Below the pieces are notes generated by a model. The model did not search any database. It was not told the origin of the DNA and saw nothing but the letters and a program-made list of their open reading frames with translations. DNA of 64,000 nucleotides, from the NCBI GenBank assembly GCA_036873755.1, contig JAVTVY010020525.1, forward strand, positions 1 to 64,000, read 5' to 3'. The first letter of the stretch is position 1. Each line of letters begins with the position of its first letter. Origin of the DNA: Hanleya hanleyi (Eukaryota > Mollusca > Polyplacophora > Lepidopleurida > Hanleyidae). Made by a program: the position numbers and the translations under genes. Positions 36,535-48,886 of this stretch are shown piece by piece.

Positions 36535-36875
36535 TCTGGTCCGTCATTCATAATTCAGCCGTCGTCCATTAGAGAATATCCGCGTCCATGATCCAAAGAC
36601 CTATTCCATATTCCATATAACAGTATTAGCACCAAATTCAAAAAGACAATCATAGTATACATAAACATAGGCTTGTTTCCTGCAAGAGAGAAGCGGTCAA
36701 CAGTTTTCAATGATGCCGGCAAGACATCATGATGTTCCAAAAATATCAAATCCGTATCGCTGATCAGTATTCTTAATCCATAATATTCGTTGTAAAGTCG
36801 TCATCTAAAGAATGATGTATCTCAGTCACGCTTTGACTGTGACTGTTCATATGAGTACCATGAGGATCTTGAAGA
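36535..36875 (-). repeat. Family R 3' region, best-preserved hydrophobic frame
   Basis: A 64-codon minus-strand frame (36555-36749) reads 'HHDVLPASLKTVDRFSLAGN', a membrane-like stretch 'MFMYTMIVFLNLVLILLYGI', then 'GRGYSLMDDG'. It is conserved in at least three other copies, but shared descent of a repeat explains this without invoking a protein. Confidence 0.5.
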
Positions 36876-36879
36876 TCAG

Positions 36880-39800
36880 CTCAAACAAATAACTCAACTG
36901 TTTTTTAATAGTTGAGCGCCGATGACGTTTCTTGGAGTAAACTCTCCAAGTAAATGCAAGAATACCCAGAAAATACATGTCCCATCGTGCTATTTTAATT
37001 TGCAGGTTTGAAAATATTATAATAAATAATTGTGCTGAAAAAAATATTATATTTGTTTGCTTTTCCATTAAAACACTTGTGCAAGAACCATTTCAATATG
37101 ATTGCAAAATACTGAATCAATTATATAGGTATGGGGTTGTGTCCATGTGGGGAAAATGTTGTGGTTGGCAAAACGGCCAGGTGTGGATATGTCAGGATGG
37201 GAATGTCCTGGGGGAGAAATGTCGAGATGGGGAAATATCCGAACACTATATATTTCTACCAAAAATCTAATGTTCTTGTTATTATTCACTACGTCGTTCC
37301 TGATATAACTTCAATACTGTGCACTCATCATTTGCGATTCGACGCAAAACACCTTGTCAACTAAACCCTATAACCATCAACGTTCACAATAGCGGGTGAA
37401 AGAATTTGTTTTACGTGAAAATGGACTAATTACGTTATGTCATTGCAACTGCAACAACATACGCTACAAGAACCCGCATTCCATGTGGAACAGGACATGG
37501 TCAGTCTAGAAAATACGTACTCCAAAGCCAAATGTGGATTCCCATCTCCTGCTCTTCTTGGACATGGTTAAGTTCGACCGGGTGAGGTATTTCGCCTCGA
37601 CGGCGGTGGGTTCACTCTCATACGAGACGCCGAAACAAGGTCAAATTTCAGAGCAATAAAGAGGAGAGAACCCAACTGAAAAATATCAGAATTACTGAAA
37701 GAGTGATATGTGATTATCGTATTTGCCCTGAATAAAGTTGTACTAATTTCAAAATATGGCTACAATAGCAACCGGCAATCAAGCCCTATATATTTCAGAT
37801 AGTGAGAACGGTTTTATTCAATTCATATCAATCACGTAGACATCGCTAACATTTATTCAGTAAACATAAAATTCATAACCCAGAAAATCGCAGAAATAAA
37901 CTCATTGGTCCCAATATAATGGATTTGTTTTCCAAAATATTTCTAGTAAGTTAGAATTCCAGTTAAATTAACCATAGACTTTCATTTGTTATTGTATGAA
38001 AACCCTAAATCGCAGGATTGTGATTTGAACCATAGTACGTCTGTCGACCATGGCCGTTTGCTCTATTTCGTAAGTGAAAACAATTTTAGCCGGGACATGT
38101 TTAAAACATTTCAAGTTGAGTTGATGACAAAATATGTGACTTCTGTTTTTCCGAGGATTAACCATACATCATTTAAACTTGCCACCTCGCTCACGAGCTA
38201 AGATGCGGTTGAAAGAACTTGACTTTCTTGTTATTGATGTATATATTACGCACTACTTATCTGACTTTTGTGTGATAAATCATTTCCCTCAACGTGCAGA
38301 GAATACAATGTCGAGCTTTGTCAACATTATCTGACACATGGTTTTAAATACATTGATCACTCTGTGTATTTACCCAGATTCTGCTTGCGCACATCATTCG
38401 TCTAGCTCCGATGGTGCCTCCTCCTATACTACCTGAGAACAAGGCCCCAGAGCCAAACCACTCACCAGATGTAGTTGTTGGGGAAAATGCCGGACGGGCA
38501 ATATTTGCCGAACCCGTTGACCATGACCAATAAAATAATTCGATTCTATGTCCTCGCTCCAACAGATAGTTCAGCTGAATAAATGTCGGCAACTGTGTGT
38601 TCGAATATCTGGGTCCTTCTGTGCTTCTACGACCAATGCTACCACAACAAACTTGGTATTTGATAAACTGGTTCAACGAGCAATAATCTGTCTGGAAACG
38701 GCGAACTCTACCGCAAATTCATCGACGTCAAATTGTTTTGTTTTTGTTCGTGCGTGCATATATTGTATTAGGGACGAAACTACATCATTTAAGATTATTC
38801 TGCAAATATTTGGTATAATGAAACAGTTGTTGCGCGCTATGGTGTGTGGCAGGCGAAATTCAACTCGTGTTTCCCCCTGTCTTGAGCAGGTAAAGCTAAT
38901 GTCTCACACCACAGTGTATACTATCTGTGTAATAAAAATCTCAGTAAACTCATATAATATCACAGAACCCTGATGTACCATTTTGCTTTACCTAGAATGG
39001 TATAATAAATGACTTTTGACAGTAATTACCATTGATTGACGCAAATTGGAAGTTAATCATTTCATAGAATGATACCAATTACATCTGATGACAGCGAAAG
39101 GCAGCAAGAGTGATAAGGATGATTTTCAAACAATTTCAGGTTAAAATTTTGAGTAAAACCTATGTAATATACTGAGGTTCATGCGAGGCTGTTCATTCTC
39201 TAAACTGTCATATATCAATAGATATATTTCGTTCTGGACACACATTAGGACGGACTATATGTTGAGTAACCGGCTGGCTTGCTGAACAATATGCTATCCC
39301 GAAAACTATACTATTGCTGTTAAGTTTACGACAATGACAGCTAACAGCGGGGAAAATGCCCGGATTTTGTCTGTCTATCTTCGTAGGTTTATTGAGCGGA
39401 AAGGAGAAGGCTAATGATGAATCTTCAGGTGACAAAAACAGTGAACCAAGAAATGTTAACCATGCTGTATATTCCTGGAAATATCAAAAAGACATTTCGT
39501 ATAAACACTATAAACTCTGAGTGATTACATGAACACACCTGGGATCTTAAAGAATAAGAGTTTAAGCGGCGTCTATGTCCAAGGGAAGCGGGAGGATTAT
39601 TAGGATTATGGATAAGGATTATCGGTTCGATGAAACGGAACGTTCGAGGTTTGGTTGTTATATCCTGCATTTGAGGAACAAAAGACGTGAATAAAATTAC
39701 TTTATTGCAATGTACTGATTATACATGCTTCTGAAATATACGCAACATAACAAGGATGGTGAAAAAAAGATGCCGGTGTACTGACAAGAACCATATGCCC

Positions 39801-40550
39801 CCACAGTGAAATATAGTGACTGTGTAATTCTAATATTCATAGAGACGTATCACTCATGCCTTATTACTTTAAGGATGATGCACTCATGTGCAGCAGTAAT
39901 GATAATGTGATACATATTTTAAAATATACATATGTACGTGGAGTATATCTCATAAGACTGTGAGTCTTATAATTATGAGTATTAATAACGTTGATTCTAA
40001 TATTATAAATTCTTTGTCCAAGATCTGCAAGAAACGTCCATATCTGACCAGCTGATGAAACGTACGCGATGAGTTTTCTCAATAAAAGTAACACGATCTC
40101 TACCATGTTTGCTAGAACTACATGTCATATTATTACGCTGATGGCGCGCACCGATATGAACACGTTGTAGTTATACTCAGTAGGATACAAGATATAGGAG
40201 TTGAAACTCTCCTTCGCTTTACAATGCTGCTTTGTAAAACATGTTTGATATCGATTTCCGGTAGGACATACGTCGTCTATATTTGCTTGACTGTGTTTGT
40301 TTGAGTTGCTAATTGCACAAGTGACATAAATTATGTAACATAAGCGTTTAATGTACGTGTTCCATTGTGACGTGAGATACGATAATTGAGGAATCGGAAT
40401 ATGGCGAATACATAATCTCTCCTGTTGGTATTCGCTAGATCGCTAAATTACGATATATGTTGGGTAATTAGTAAAATTGGTCTATTGACATTTGACATTC
40501 CGAGGAACGTTACTCTCATGAGATAGCTTTCTGTACGAACTTAGGAGCTT
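36880..40550. other. No supported gene
   Basis: Several 60-140 codon frames occur on both strands (e.g. 38344-38676 minus, 38548-38973 plus, 39208-39435 minus) but they overlap each other and show no domain. A loose ~25-bp G-rich repeat ('GGAAATGTC'-like) lies at 37140-37245. Confidence 0.35.
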
Positions 40551-40560
40551 GCCTATGTAC

Positions 40561-40750
40561 TCTGGAAAAAAACAGTTGTGTACAGAATTGTGCATCTACA
40601 AAAATGTGTATCAGAAGTACACAATGTGTGTACTTTTTCCACACAAATTGTATCACAGCTACACAGTGATTGTAGATGTCCAGTTTTGTTACAGCGATGT
40701 GTACCTATGGTTCACAGTTTGTGTACTTTTGGTACACAGTTGTTTTCAGA
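40561..40750. mobile_element. MITE made of alternating 'TGTGTAC' / 'GTACACA' motifs
   Basis: Termini TCTGGAAAAAAACAGTTGTG and ACACAGTTGTTTTCAGA are inverted. The 190-bp body is filled with TGTGTAC/GTACACA in both orientations. Same architecture as 21195-21536 but a different motif. Confidence 0.65.
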
Positions 40751-41549
40751 GGGTAAATATATTATTTCTGTTGCTGGTCTTTGGACACATCCGTTCTAGA
40801 TGCTCATGAAAAGTTTTCTTTGGAGCTGATGTATGCACCGGTAGCTAGTATTTTCCCACGGACATAGTAATAGAAAACTTTGTAACACCAAAATCAAAAT
40901 ACTCTAACACGAGTTCAATTATCTTTCGTCTTGCTAAAACCCACGCGGATACAAAATATAGGATAAGGTGATGGCATGATTCAGATTCCATTAAAGCAAA
41001 ATTCTATATTTCCAGTAAAATGGAGCTACTGAACCTCATGTGGGTACAAACTATAAGGTAAGATGGCATAATTCAGTTTCCGTCAAAGCAAACGTGTAGA
41101 GACTACTATCAGATTATTGTAGACAGTGCACACACATTGGCAAGACAATGTTGCCCTTAGAGCAAATGATTATCGTCTGCATATCGAAACTGTCTCCCAG
41201 ACCTGCATGTATTGTGACAAACCTGATGGCTTTGAAAGGCCAAATAGCCCATCGAATACATGTGCGAAAATGACAAAGATGCAGTCTGCTTAAAATCGTT
41301 ATCGTGGAGGTGCAGATGGATGTTTCCTCGATATTCCTCGATGATTCAATTTAGAATTAGTTGAGCTTCACTCATTGACTCCCCTTCCATAAAGATGACC
41401 AAGCTGCATCGTGTAACGATCACGAAAAGAAACGGTTAATAAGGGGCAAATGCAGATACTGACATGGAGAACATCGGTTATGTTGCTCTTTTGTTTTGGG
41501 CGCACTCGCCTAATAATAGCAAGGCAATGTAAAGATCAGCAGCAGTATA

Positions 41550-41640
41550 TTAGTATATATAACCCAGAGGGGAAATTGAAACACCAATTCGAAACAAGAG
41601 CATAACAGTCACTATTGTCACAATACAGCAGAATGGTGAG
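41550..41640 (+). promoter_or_regulatory. Possible promoter and first exon ending ATG|GTGAGT
   Basis: A TATA-like 'GTATATATAACC' at about 41553-41564 lies some 70 bases before 'CAGCAGAATG|GTGAGT', a strong donor placed directly after an ATG. It would splice to the acceptor at 41752. Confidence 0.3.
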
Positions 41641-41752
41641 TTTTACGTATCAGAGTGAGTTGCTGGTGATCAGTGACCTTGACCGTTGAGATGTTGACTC
41701 AATCTTGGTACCCGACACATCGCTTCCTACTAATGCATCAACTCACAAAAAT

Positions 41753-41890
41753 ATAATTTGCAGTCGGTTTCTGACTTTGTTTTGAAATTTGACATTCCCA
41801 GGAATGTTTTTTATTGTTTCGGCGGAAAATCTAAGCCGTACGACGTCGGACATTACTGGATAATTTTTCTATGTTTCTTGCATTTACCAG
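41753..41890 (+). CDS. Possible second exon, arrestin-domain-like N terminus
   Basis: Acceptor 'ataatttgcag' precedes an in-frame SVSDFVLKFDIPRNVFYCFG. If joined to the upstream ATG it would read M-SVSDFVLKFDIP. Arrestin-domain (ARRDC) proteins often start with a similar 'M-x(3)-F-x-I-x-F/L...VFYxGxxVxG' strand pattern, but the following residues (GGKSKPYDVGHYW) do not continue that match. It may be a decayed or misread fragment. A sister 'TFDIPRNV' occurs at about 40488. Confidence 0.2.
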
Positions 41891-41994
41891 GTTACCCCAT
41901 GTTAAGGCGTTTACTCCATCAGACGTCCATGATGCTCATCCATTAATATCAGATGTGTTGTTTGAGCTGATCCGTCAGCACAGATCCCGAGCTA

Positions 41995-42090
41995 GCGTAT
42001 CTAATTCCGCTTAAGCCGGTGCTAGTGGCCGTGTCTCCATATGAACATTTGCAATAAAAGCGCGGCTCAGATACTAAGGCTACGCCCGAG
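41995..42090 (+). repeat. Retroelement 3' module (family R)
   Basis: 'TATCTAATTCCGCTTAAGCC', 'GGTGCTAGTGGCCGTGT' and 'CAATAAAAGCGCGGCTCAGA'. Confidence 0.6.
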
Positions 42091-42589
42091 AATCCACCGT
42101 ATTCTCGGGTCTGAATGTTAGGTGTCGAATACAGCCATATGGTTGCTTTTTAGTCACCATAAGTCGTCAATTTTCCCACCTATTGCATATTGCTCCAATT
42201 GTATTTCCAGTGGCAATGGTCGTTGACCTTAAGGTCTCGATAGGTGTCTTGTTTGCCATCAGCATGATATATTATCACAATCTACATCCTTGGACCAGCG
42301 TAATAGTCCAATTATTTTTATATAATTTTCTGTTCGGGGGTGCCACTGCGTTATTGTCCTATTGATCTATTTGACTTTTGGTAATTTCAGTACTTGGCAT
42401 ATCGTCTCTCACTGATTAAAAATGAATTTTGAGGATTCCCTGATTTTCAGGCCAGTGATCTTGATCTTTAACCTACCGGTATGCGACATCTGCGTGACTC
42501 TATAATTATCCTGGTCAAATTTGAGAGAAATCGATTAAGTTGCTGGAAAGTTAGGTAACTAAATCAGAAAATTTCACGAGATAATCCCT

Positions 42590-43290
42590 ATATTGCACTG
42601 GATTTGAATGAAACCACTGATAGCCTAGATGGAACATCATATATGACCCCAAGAATGAAAAGAGTTTTCTTAACATAGCTAACTTCCCATTTCTGGATAG
42701 CAATATTTCAGAAGGACCTGCATACGGCGTATACATATCTCGCTTGGTAGCATTTGCTTGATAATGTACAGACTGTGACGATTTTAATCAACGCCACAGA
42801 ATATTACTGAAGAAACTTCTCAAACAGGACTATACAACCAAACGCATGAATTCAAAAGTTTCTCAAATGCTGGGATACATATTGTACACTGACGGCATAA
42901 TACGATTGTAGCTTGCAGGAACTCAAGCCTGTGTCTAATTCCGTATAACCGGAGGTTACGGGCCATTTGAATATCATGCTTTTTTATATCGCCATGTTGG
43001 ATGAATGAACAGACACACTACAAACTCTGGAAACGACGTCCATTTGGATAACTTCAGTGATTATGATTTTATGTGTAGAACGTCATCATATCTTGTTGAC
43101 ATCATTGAAAACTGTTGACAGTTTCTTTCTTGTAGGAATCCATCTTATGTTTTTATCATTTTTATATCATACACATTGGAATTGGTTCTAACTGTCCTAC
43201 GAATACGTCCTTCGAGTATTGACGCGGAAATACTTTTATGGACGACGGCTGAATATTGAATGTCAGATCTGACGCTTACTATTCGCCAGC
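42590..43290 (+). pseudogene. Reverse transcriptase remnant, family R, copy 3
   Basis: 'IANFPFLDSNISEGPAYGVY' and 'ISRLVAFA' are followed by a stop, then nucleotide similarity continues ('gacgattttaatca', 'tttctcaaatgctgggatac') into the 3' module (42935-42965) and the hydrophobic 3' region (43050-43265, ending 'ATGGACGACGGCTGAATATTG'). The end-to-end colinearity with 27560-28470 shows that RT, module and 3' region form one element. Confidence 0.65.
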
Positions 43291-43296
43291 TATAGC

Positions 43297-43380
43297 TGAC
43301 GTACTCCAAAAATATATGAGTATCGTTGAATATAAGTGAAAGCGACGCTAAACCTTAATTCTCTCTCCCCTTGATGAAGT
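43297..43380. repeat. SINE-tail-like fragment
   Basis: 'CCAGCTATAGCTGACGTACT' to 'AGCGACGCTAAACCTTAATT' resembles the tails at 25985 and 34341. Confidence 0.4.
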
Positions 43381-44237
43381 CTCATTGTGGTGGTCTTCTT
43401 AGTGTAAACACAGTTTTGTTTCTGGTTGACGTACGTGTACTGGCAAGAAACGAAAAATTGAACCATGCTCGATTAGCGAAATTTTCGCCTTTTAAGTCCG
43501 CCCTTCAAGCAAATAATTGTTTTAGTTTACGTTTAGATGAAGCAGGCTAATCGGATGAAAAATTCCACTCATATAGGTTGTAATGATTTTAGGGTTGAGA
43601 TTTGTTTGCTCGGGAGTGAGATGTTGACTTACCACTATTGTATATTCGATTTGTTTTTCATCCATTTTATCAGTTCAGTGTCATAAAAAATTCATAACTT
43701 GCAAAGTTCGTGATATGTTCTACATCTCTAATATGTATCTGCGTATATGTTGTGGCGGTAACGGAGAAATCGACGAGTACAACACCAAAATATATGTGAT
43801 GTACAAGGAAAGAGTTCACGATAACTGTGGAATGGATATCCACGAAGAACATAACGTATGTCAGTTGCATCAGCTGTAAAATGAAATAGGCTGAACTATT
43901 AGGTCTAAGGTTTGATAAATCTTTAAAAAGCTGGCCTGTACCTTGATATTCCACGCAAAGTTAACACATGATATTTCCCACCTATTCCTCAATAAATCGA
44001 TCGGTAAGGAAATCCGAGTTGAGTAAAATCTGTAATTGATTAAGATTATTCATCTTTCAAGCTATTAATGGAATAAGTAATGAGAGTATACTATAAAACT
44101 AACATATAATAAGTACAGTCACATCTGCTCTTGCGGCCACCTATATTGAGCGACAACCTGTCTTTAAATACCACAGTATAAACGTTCCTTTCAAGAGATT
44201 TCCATGTTAAATTACCTTTATCAAATGACCACCTGTC

Positions 44238-44827
44238 TTAACCCTACCTGGCCGGGGGGCAAAATGGCCCCCTACCAAACTTTCTGTCCTATCTCCGGAA
44301 CGACAAAAATAAATGGAGAGCTGAAACTCCTTGACTTTATAGTTTATCATATTGGGGTCATCTTGAGCCTATTCGCATAACCCCACGAGCAGAGGATCAT
44401 GGGTAAATTCAAGATGGCGGCCATATGGGATACCAGAAAAGTGATGTTTTTGTCATATTTCTTCCAAATTTCCGATTTTCCGCGATGAAAAGTGAGCAAA
44501 ATCTATTTTATTTCACATCACAATAATATTTACTAATTTATTATGCAGTTTCTGCGGAGAAATTGCACAAATAAGAAATTCGAAAAATCCGACTGAAAAA
44601 TCGACCAAAAAATGCCGTTTTTGAAAATGACGTCACTGTGACGTCATCAAAGCGACCATGTTGGATCTTTTTACATTTTCTGGTAGAGCTTGACTGAAGG
44701 GTATAGTGCGGTAAGTTTCAGCTCCCTAGCTCAAGGGGTAAGAAAAATAATTAGGGGGCGGGCTATTTCGCCTCCCCCCCCCCCAGGCCTGGACAGGTCC
44801 CAAAAAGCCCAGGCCAGATAGGGTTAA
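44238..44827. mobile_element. TTAA MITE family B, copy in opposite orientation
   Basis: TTAA then CCCTACCTGGCCGGGGGG; right end GCCCAGGCCAGATAGGG then TTAA at 44824-44827. The 590-bp length and clean borders make it the best reference copy. Confidence 0.88.
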
Positions 44828-45172
44828 GAGAACACTTTTCCTGTTTCCCAAGGGTGGTCGCTTAAGACATGTTTGAATGTGAATTGTTCGTACACACGTG
44901 GTATCCAACAGAAAAAGTAAGATCCAATAAGCAGATATATGGAATTGATTTATTCTGTCTTTCATATCTTTTGTTAATTGGCTACTTGTCAGTTATTCTA
45001 CCCTGTTGTCTTGAAATACTATAGAAATTGGAGTTGGCAAATATCATGGAAACCATTGGCAAATAAAACCCAAGACATAGGCCATCATGATGCGGCTTCC
45101 AGAAGCTTCGAGTTACTACATCAGAATTATGCCAACTAACTAAATGTAGTAGACCCAATACAACCTACTCAG

Positions 45173-45400
45173 ATTATGGCACAAACTATGTGGCGAGACC
45201 GTGTGCTCAGTCGACAAGAAGTTCAGCAAAATCTATAAGCCGGAAGGAAACAATGATCCGGATGAAGACGCTTGCTATTGTGGTCAAGATGGGCCATGGA
45301 CCAGCCTTATGCAAGTCGGAGATGACATCTATAACTGTAATTCCCGGAGTCACTTTGAAGAATATGGTGTTTCGCTTTGAGACTCCAGCAGTTCCAGATT
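45173..45400 (+). CDS. Candidate cysteine-rich exon, unidentified
   Basis: A possible acceptor (cctactcag) ends at 45172. The frame then reads LWHKLCGETVCSVDKKFSKI, YKPEGNNDPDEDACYCGQDG and PWTSLMQVGDDIYNCNSRSH, up to a TGA near 45397. Five cysteines, charged turns and balanced composition contrast with the AT-rich junk frames nearby, and it is not the longest frame on this strand. I do not recognise the family. It could be an exon of a secreted protein or a relic. Confidence 0.3.
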
Positions 45401-45914
45401 ATTATTGAGGATTAGATTATGCATCAAAGTGAGATGGGAAATTAATCTAGCTAACCTTGCCTTCCTGTCTTTTGCTAATATTGATATGTCATCATACTGC
45501 GCCAAATCCCGGAACGTGATAGCCCGAGAGAGGCCTGTTCGAAACTCATAAGGAGTTCGGCCTTCATAATGAAATACCATTTTATTGTATCTCACATTGT
45601 CAGAACAAAGTCAAATGATGTATAAAATAATGATACTTTATGAACACAGGCTAGTTTCTGGTATTAAAGAACTCGATAGTTACCAATGATCCTATGGCGA
45701 AATCCAACCACATTTATTCTTTTTTCCCAATGAGTTTTCTAGTCGTTATCCAAAGTATATGGTATCTCAGTAACACTCAGACACCATATGAAATTAAACA
45801 CATTATTAAAAGGGTGGTGAAAAACGATGCCGGCGTACTGACAAGAAGTAATATGACCCCACAGACAAATATACTGTACTCACAAGAACCAAAAGTGATC
45901 CCTGTGTTGATTTG

Positions 45915-46050
45915 TATCTCAGCCACGCTTTTATTGTAGGTCTTCATGTGGACATCTTGAACGACATAACCCCACGGTTCCTATTAGATACATAGATATT
46001 AGACTAATCAGTCCATCATATACTGGTTTAAGCGGAATTAGATACAGGAT
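45915..46050 (-). repeat. Retroelement 3' module (family R)
   Basis: 'TCTCAGCCACGCTTTTATTG' ... 'CTGGTTTAAGCGGAATTAGA' is the module read on the minus strand. Confidence 0.55.
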
Positions 46051-46224
46051 TATCACCAAAGCGTAACACTAAAGACCACTAATGCGTGGTATGTATCACC
46101 AAACTTGATAATAGCCTCTTCGAAACAACAAATTCTATCAGTACCGTACTGTACTGTATCGTGCACGAGTAGATTTCTCCGATCACACTTCGTAGTCGCC
46201 TTGATAGATCGGATCACATAAAAC

Positions 46225-47985
46225 AGTCAAATTACAAGCGTCTGATCCGTCATTCATAATTCAGCCGTCGTCCATTAAAGAATATCCAGGTCCATAATCC
46301 AAGGACGTATTCCAAATTCCATATAACAGTATTAGCACCAAATTCAAAGATAGTGCCACGGCACTGTAACACATCTGGCTGTAACTGGCAGAAGTACATG
46401 TAGCTCTAAGAATTTTTTACTAAAGAAGTGCAATAGATGAGTTTCTAACTTGTGTTGTCCCCCCTGAACACTAAATGATCCATGCAGTAATTTCCTGAGA
46501 TTTCATAACAAAGTTTCATGGGAAATTCAAGGTGCGGCCATATTGGATTTTCGAAATGGACCAAAGAAGGTATCTTGCACAATCGGACCACAAGGTAAAC
46601 CTGTGTACCCAATTTGACAAAGAGCCATGCTGTAATTTCCTGAGAATTCACGATAACAAAATTTCATGGGAAAATTAAAGATGGCCACCTGGTGGCCATA
46701 TTGGATTTTCGAATCGGACCAGGATAGGTATCTTGCACAACTAGACCCCAAGGGGAACCTGTGTACCAAATTTGAGAAAGATCAAAGCAATAGTTCCTGA
46801 GAAATCGCGATGACAAATCTGTGTACCAAATTTGAGAAAGATCCATGCAGTAGTTCATCAGAAATCACGATAACAATGTTTCATGGAGAAATCCAAGATG
46901 GCTGCCTGGTGGCCATATTGGATTTTTGAATCGGACCACAAAAGGTATCTTGCACAACTAGACCCAAATGGAAACCTGTGTACCAAATTTGAGAAACATC
47001 CATGAAGTGTTTCCTGAGAAACTGCGATTACAAAATTTCAAGGGGAAATCCAAGATGGCCACCTAGTGGCCATATTGGATTTTCGAATCGGACCAGAAAA
47101 GGTATCATGTACAAGTATACCCCAAGGGGAACCAGTGTACCAATTTTGAGAAAGATCCATGCAGTACTTCCTGAGAAATCACGATAACAATGTTTCATAG
47201 GGAAATCCAAGATGGCCGCCTGGTGGCCATATTGGATTTTGAATCGAAGCAAAAATGGTATCTTGTACAACTGGATCCCAAGGGGAATCTGTGTACCAAA
47301 TTTGAGAAAGATCCATGAAGTAGTTACCGAAAAATAATGATGACAAGATTTCACTGGCAAATTCAAGATGGCCGCCATGGCAGCCATATTTAAAATCATA
47401 TCAACACAGCATGAACAAATTCTGGTGTACTCATTGGGGGGAAAATGCATGCCAAGTTTCAGCTTAATCGGTCAAGCGGTTTCAGAGAAGAAGATGTTTA
47501 CGCACGACGGACGACGCACGACGGACGACACACGACGGACGACGGACAATCAGACCCTGACATTAGCTCATCGGGCCTTCGGCCCAGATGAGCTAAAAAG
47601 ACAGTATACATAAACATAGGCTAATTTCTTGCAAGAGAGAAGCGGTCAACAGTTTTCAATGATGCCGGCAAGACATCATGATGTTCCAAAAATATCAAAT
47701 CCGTATCGCTGATCAATATTCTTAATCCAAATTATTCGTTGTAAAGTCGTCATCTAGAGAATGATGTATCTCAGTCACGCTTTGATTGTGTCTGTTCATA
47801 TGAGCACCATGAGGATATTGAAGTGCGTGGGTTCATACGGCCCCTAGCCCCGAGTTAAGCGGAATTAGACACAAGTTACGAAACGGAACGCCATAGATCT
47901 TGCACGCTACGTTCGTATTTTGCTATCAGCATGCGATATGTATCGCCAAATTTGAGAAACTTTGAGTGGAGGCGCTAATAATTCC
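46225..47985 (-). repeat. Family R 3' region, interrupted by a 1.25-kb insertion
   Basis: 46235-46348 and 47598-47985 together reconstitute the 36535-36875 unit plus its RT-proximal flank ('agcatgcgatatgtatcgccaaatttgagaaa' at about 47930 equals 27985-28015 reversed). The break falls inside 'caccaaattcaaa|aagaca'. Confidence 0.75.
46349..47597. mobile_element. Inserted element with ~160-bp tandem repeats and terminal hairpin
   Basis: About six units share 'GAGAAAGATCCATGCAGTA', 'CCAAGATGGCC.CCTGGTGGC', 'CATATTGGATTTTCGAATCG' and 'AGGTATCTTGCACAACTAGA', mostly 155-165 bases apart (one unit is shortened near 46800). The right end has GCACGACGGACGAC repeats and a hairpin AGCTCATC-GGGCC...GGCCC-AGATGAGCT at 47565-47594. 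Such 'GACGGACGACG ... AGCTCA' ends are common in mollusc and other marine genomes. No ORF. Confidence 0.75.
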
Positions 47986-48625
47986 GAAGTGTAAATTTCA
48001 TCTACAAATCAGAGACAAGCCGTGTGTAGGGTTACGTATTTTGCCAGGATAGTTACGTCATTCCTCCTATTATGACGGTATTAGGACACAGTAGGTGTGG
48101 CCAGATTCATATCTCAATCAATCAATAACCCACTCACATGACACATGACACATTTGTAAATTCAAATGGATCCGAGCTCAATGACGTTACGCGTATATTT
48201 ATGAATTCTTTTGAGTGGAGCCGGTGGGCTGATATATCGGGGCTAATTCGAAGTGTGAATGGAGAAGTCAGCTCGTTTATGAAGACGACAAAAAGGGCAT
48301 TGCCTACTTGCCAGCTCAATTTTATATCGAGAAGCTACGCACTAATCGACCGAGAATGACCAAACGCAGGTCACTTTAATTTGCAAAAGCTATTTCCACA
48401 ACATCTTTCCGTATTTCCGTTTTAAGAAAAGGCAAGTCTAGCTTAAGTCTAAGACCCCGTAAAGTGCTCTGATCCCGTCCTGCTCTCGTTGGAATATTCC
48501 TTTCTCGCCCAACGAAACATCCGGTCGAGTTCGATGCTTTCGCGCCACCCGCCCACCCCACTCCTAAATTGTATACTGGCTAATCCATAGCTTGTCAGAG
48601 AAAGTAGATCTGTAATCCGCCGTAC

Positions 48626-48886
48626 TTAAAGCATATGCATGCAGCTGAAAGAAGAAAAGGAAGGTAGGACTCCTTTACTAATAACTGCCGCATTGCTGGA
48701 AATGAGAAACTTTGTTCGGGAAATGACATCGGGATGACTATCAGCGGTACACAGGTCAGGGGATTCCGATGAATTTGTGTGGCCAAACTCCACTACCCCT
48801 ACCGTATCCTCAACATGGAGTATCCAATCACAGTCGCTCTTCCTACTCGGCTTATCATCAAATTCACCATATATCTTGTTTAACAT
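48626..48886 (-). CDS. Unassigned minus-strand frame, low confidence
   Basis: 86 codons from an ATG: MLNKIYGEFDDKPSRKSDCD, then WILHVEDTVGVVEFGHTN and a polar remainder. The first ~70 residues look protein-like in composition, but no domain, donor site or homologous copy is visible. A further minus frame (48376-48561) lies just downstream and could be linked. May be a transposon relic. Confidence 0.2.
   Translation of the reverse strand: MLNKIYGEFDDKPSRKSDCDWILHVEDTVGVVEFGHTNSSESPDLCTADSHPDVISRTKFLISSNAAVISKGVLPSFSSFSCMHML

Noticed and set aside
38344..38973. Overlapping 110- and 141-codon frames on opposite strands
   Set aside because: They overlap each other, have no recognised motif, and neither shows splice support.
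45350..45595. 81-codon minus-strand frame ('GRTPYEFRTGLSRAITFRDL')
   Set aside because: Reads like protein, but it overlaps the end of the plus-strand exon candidate and has no matching domain or copy; too weak to list as a gene.
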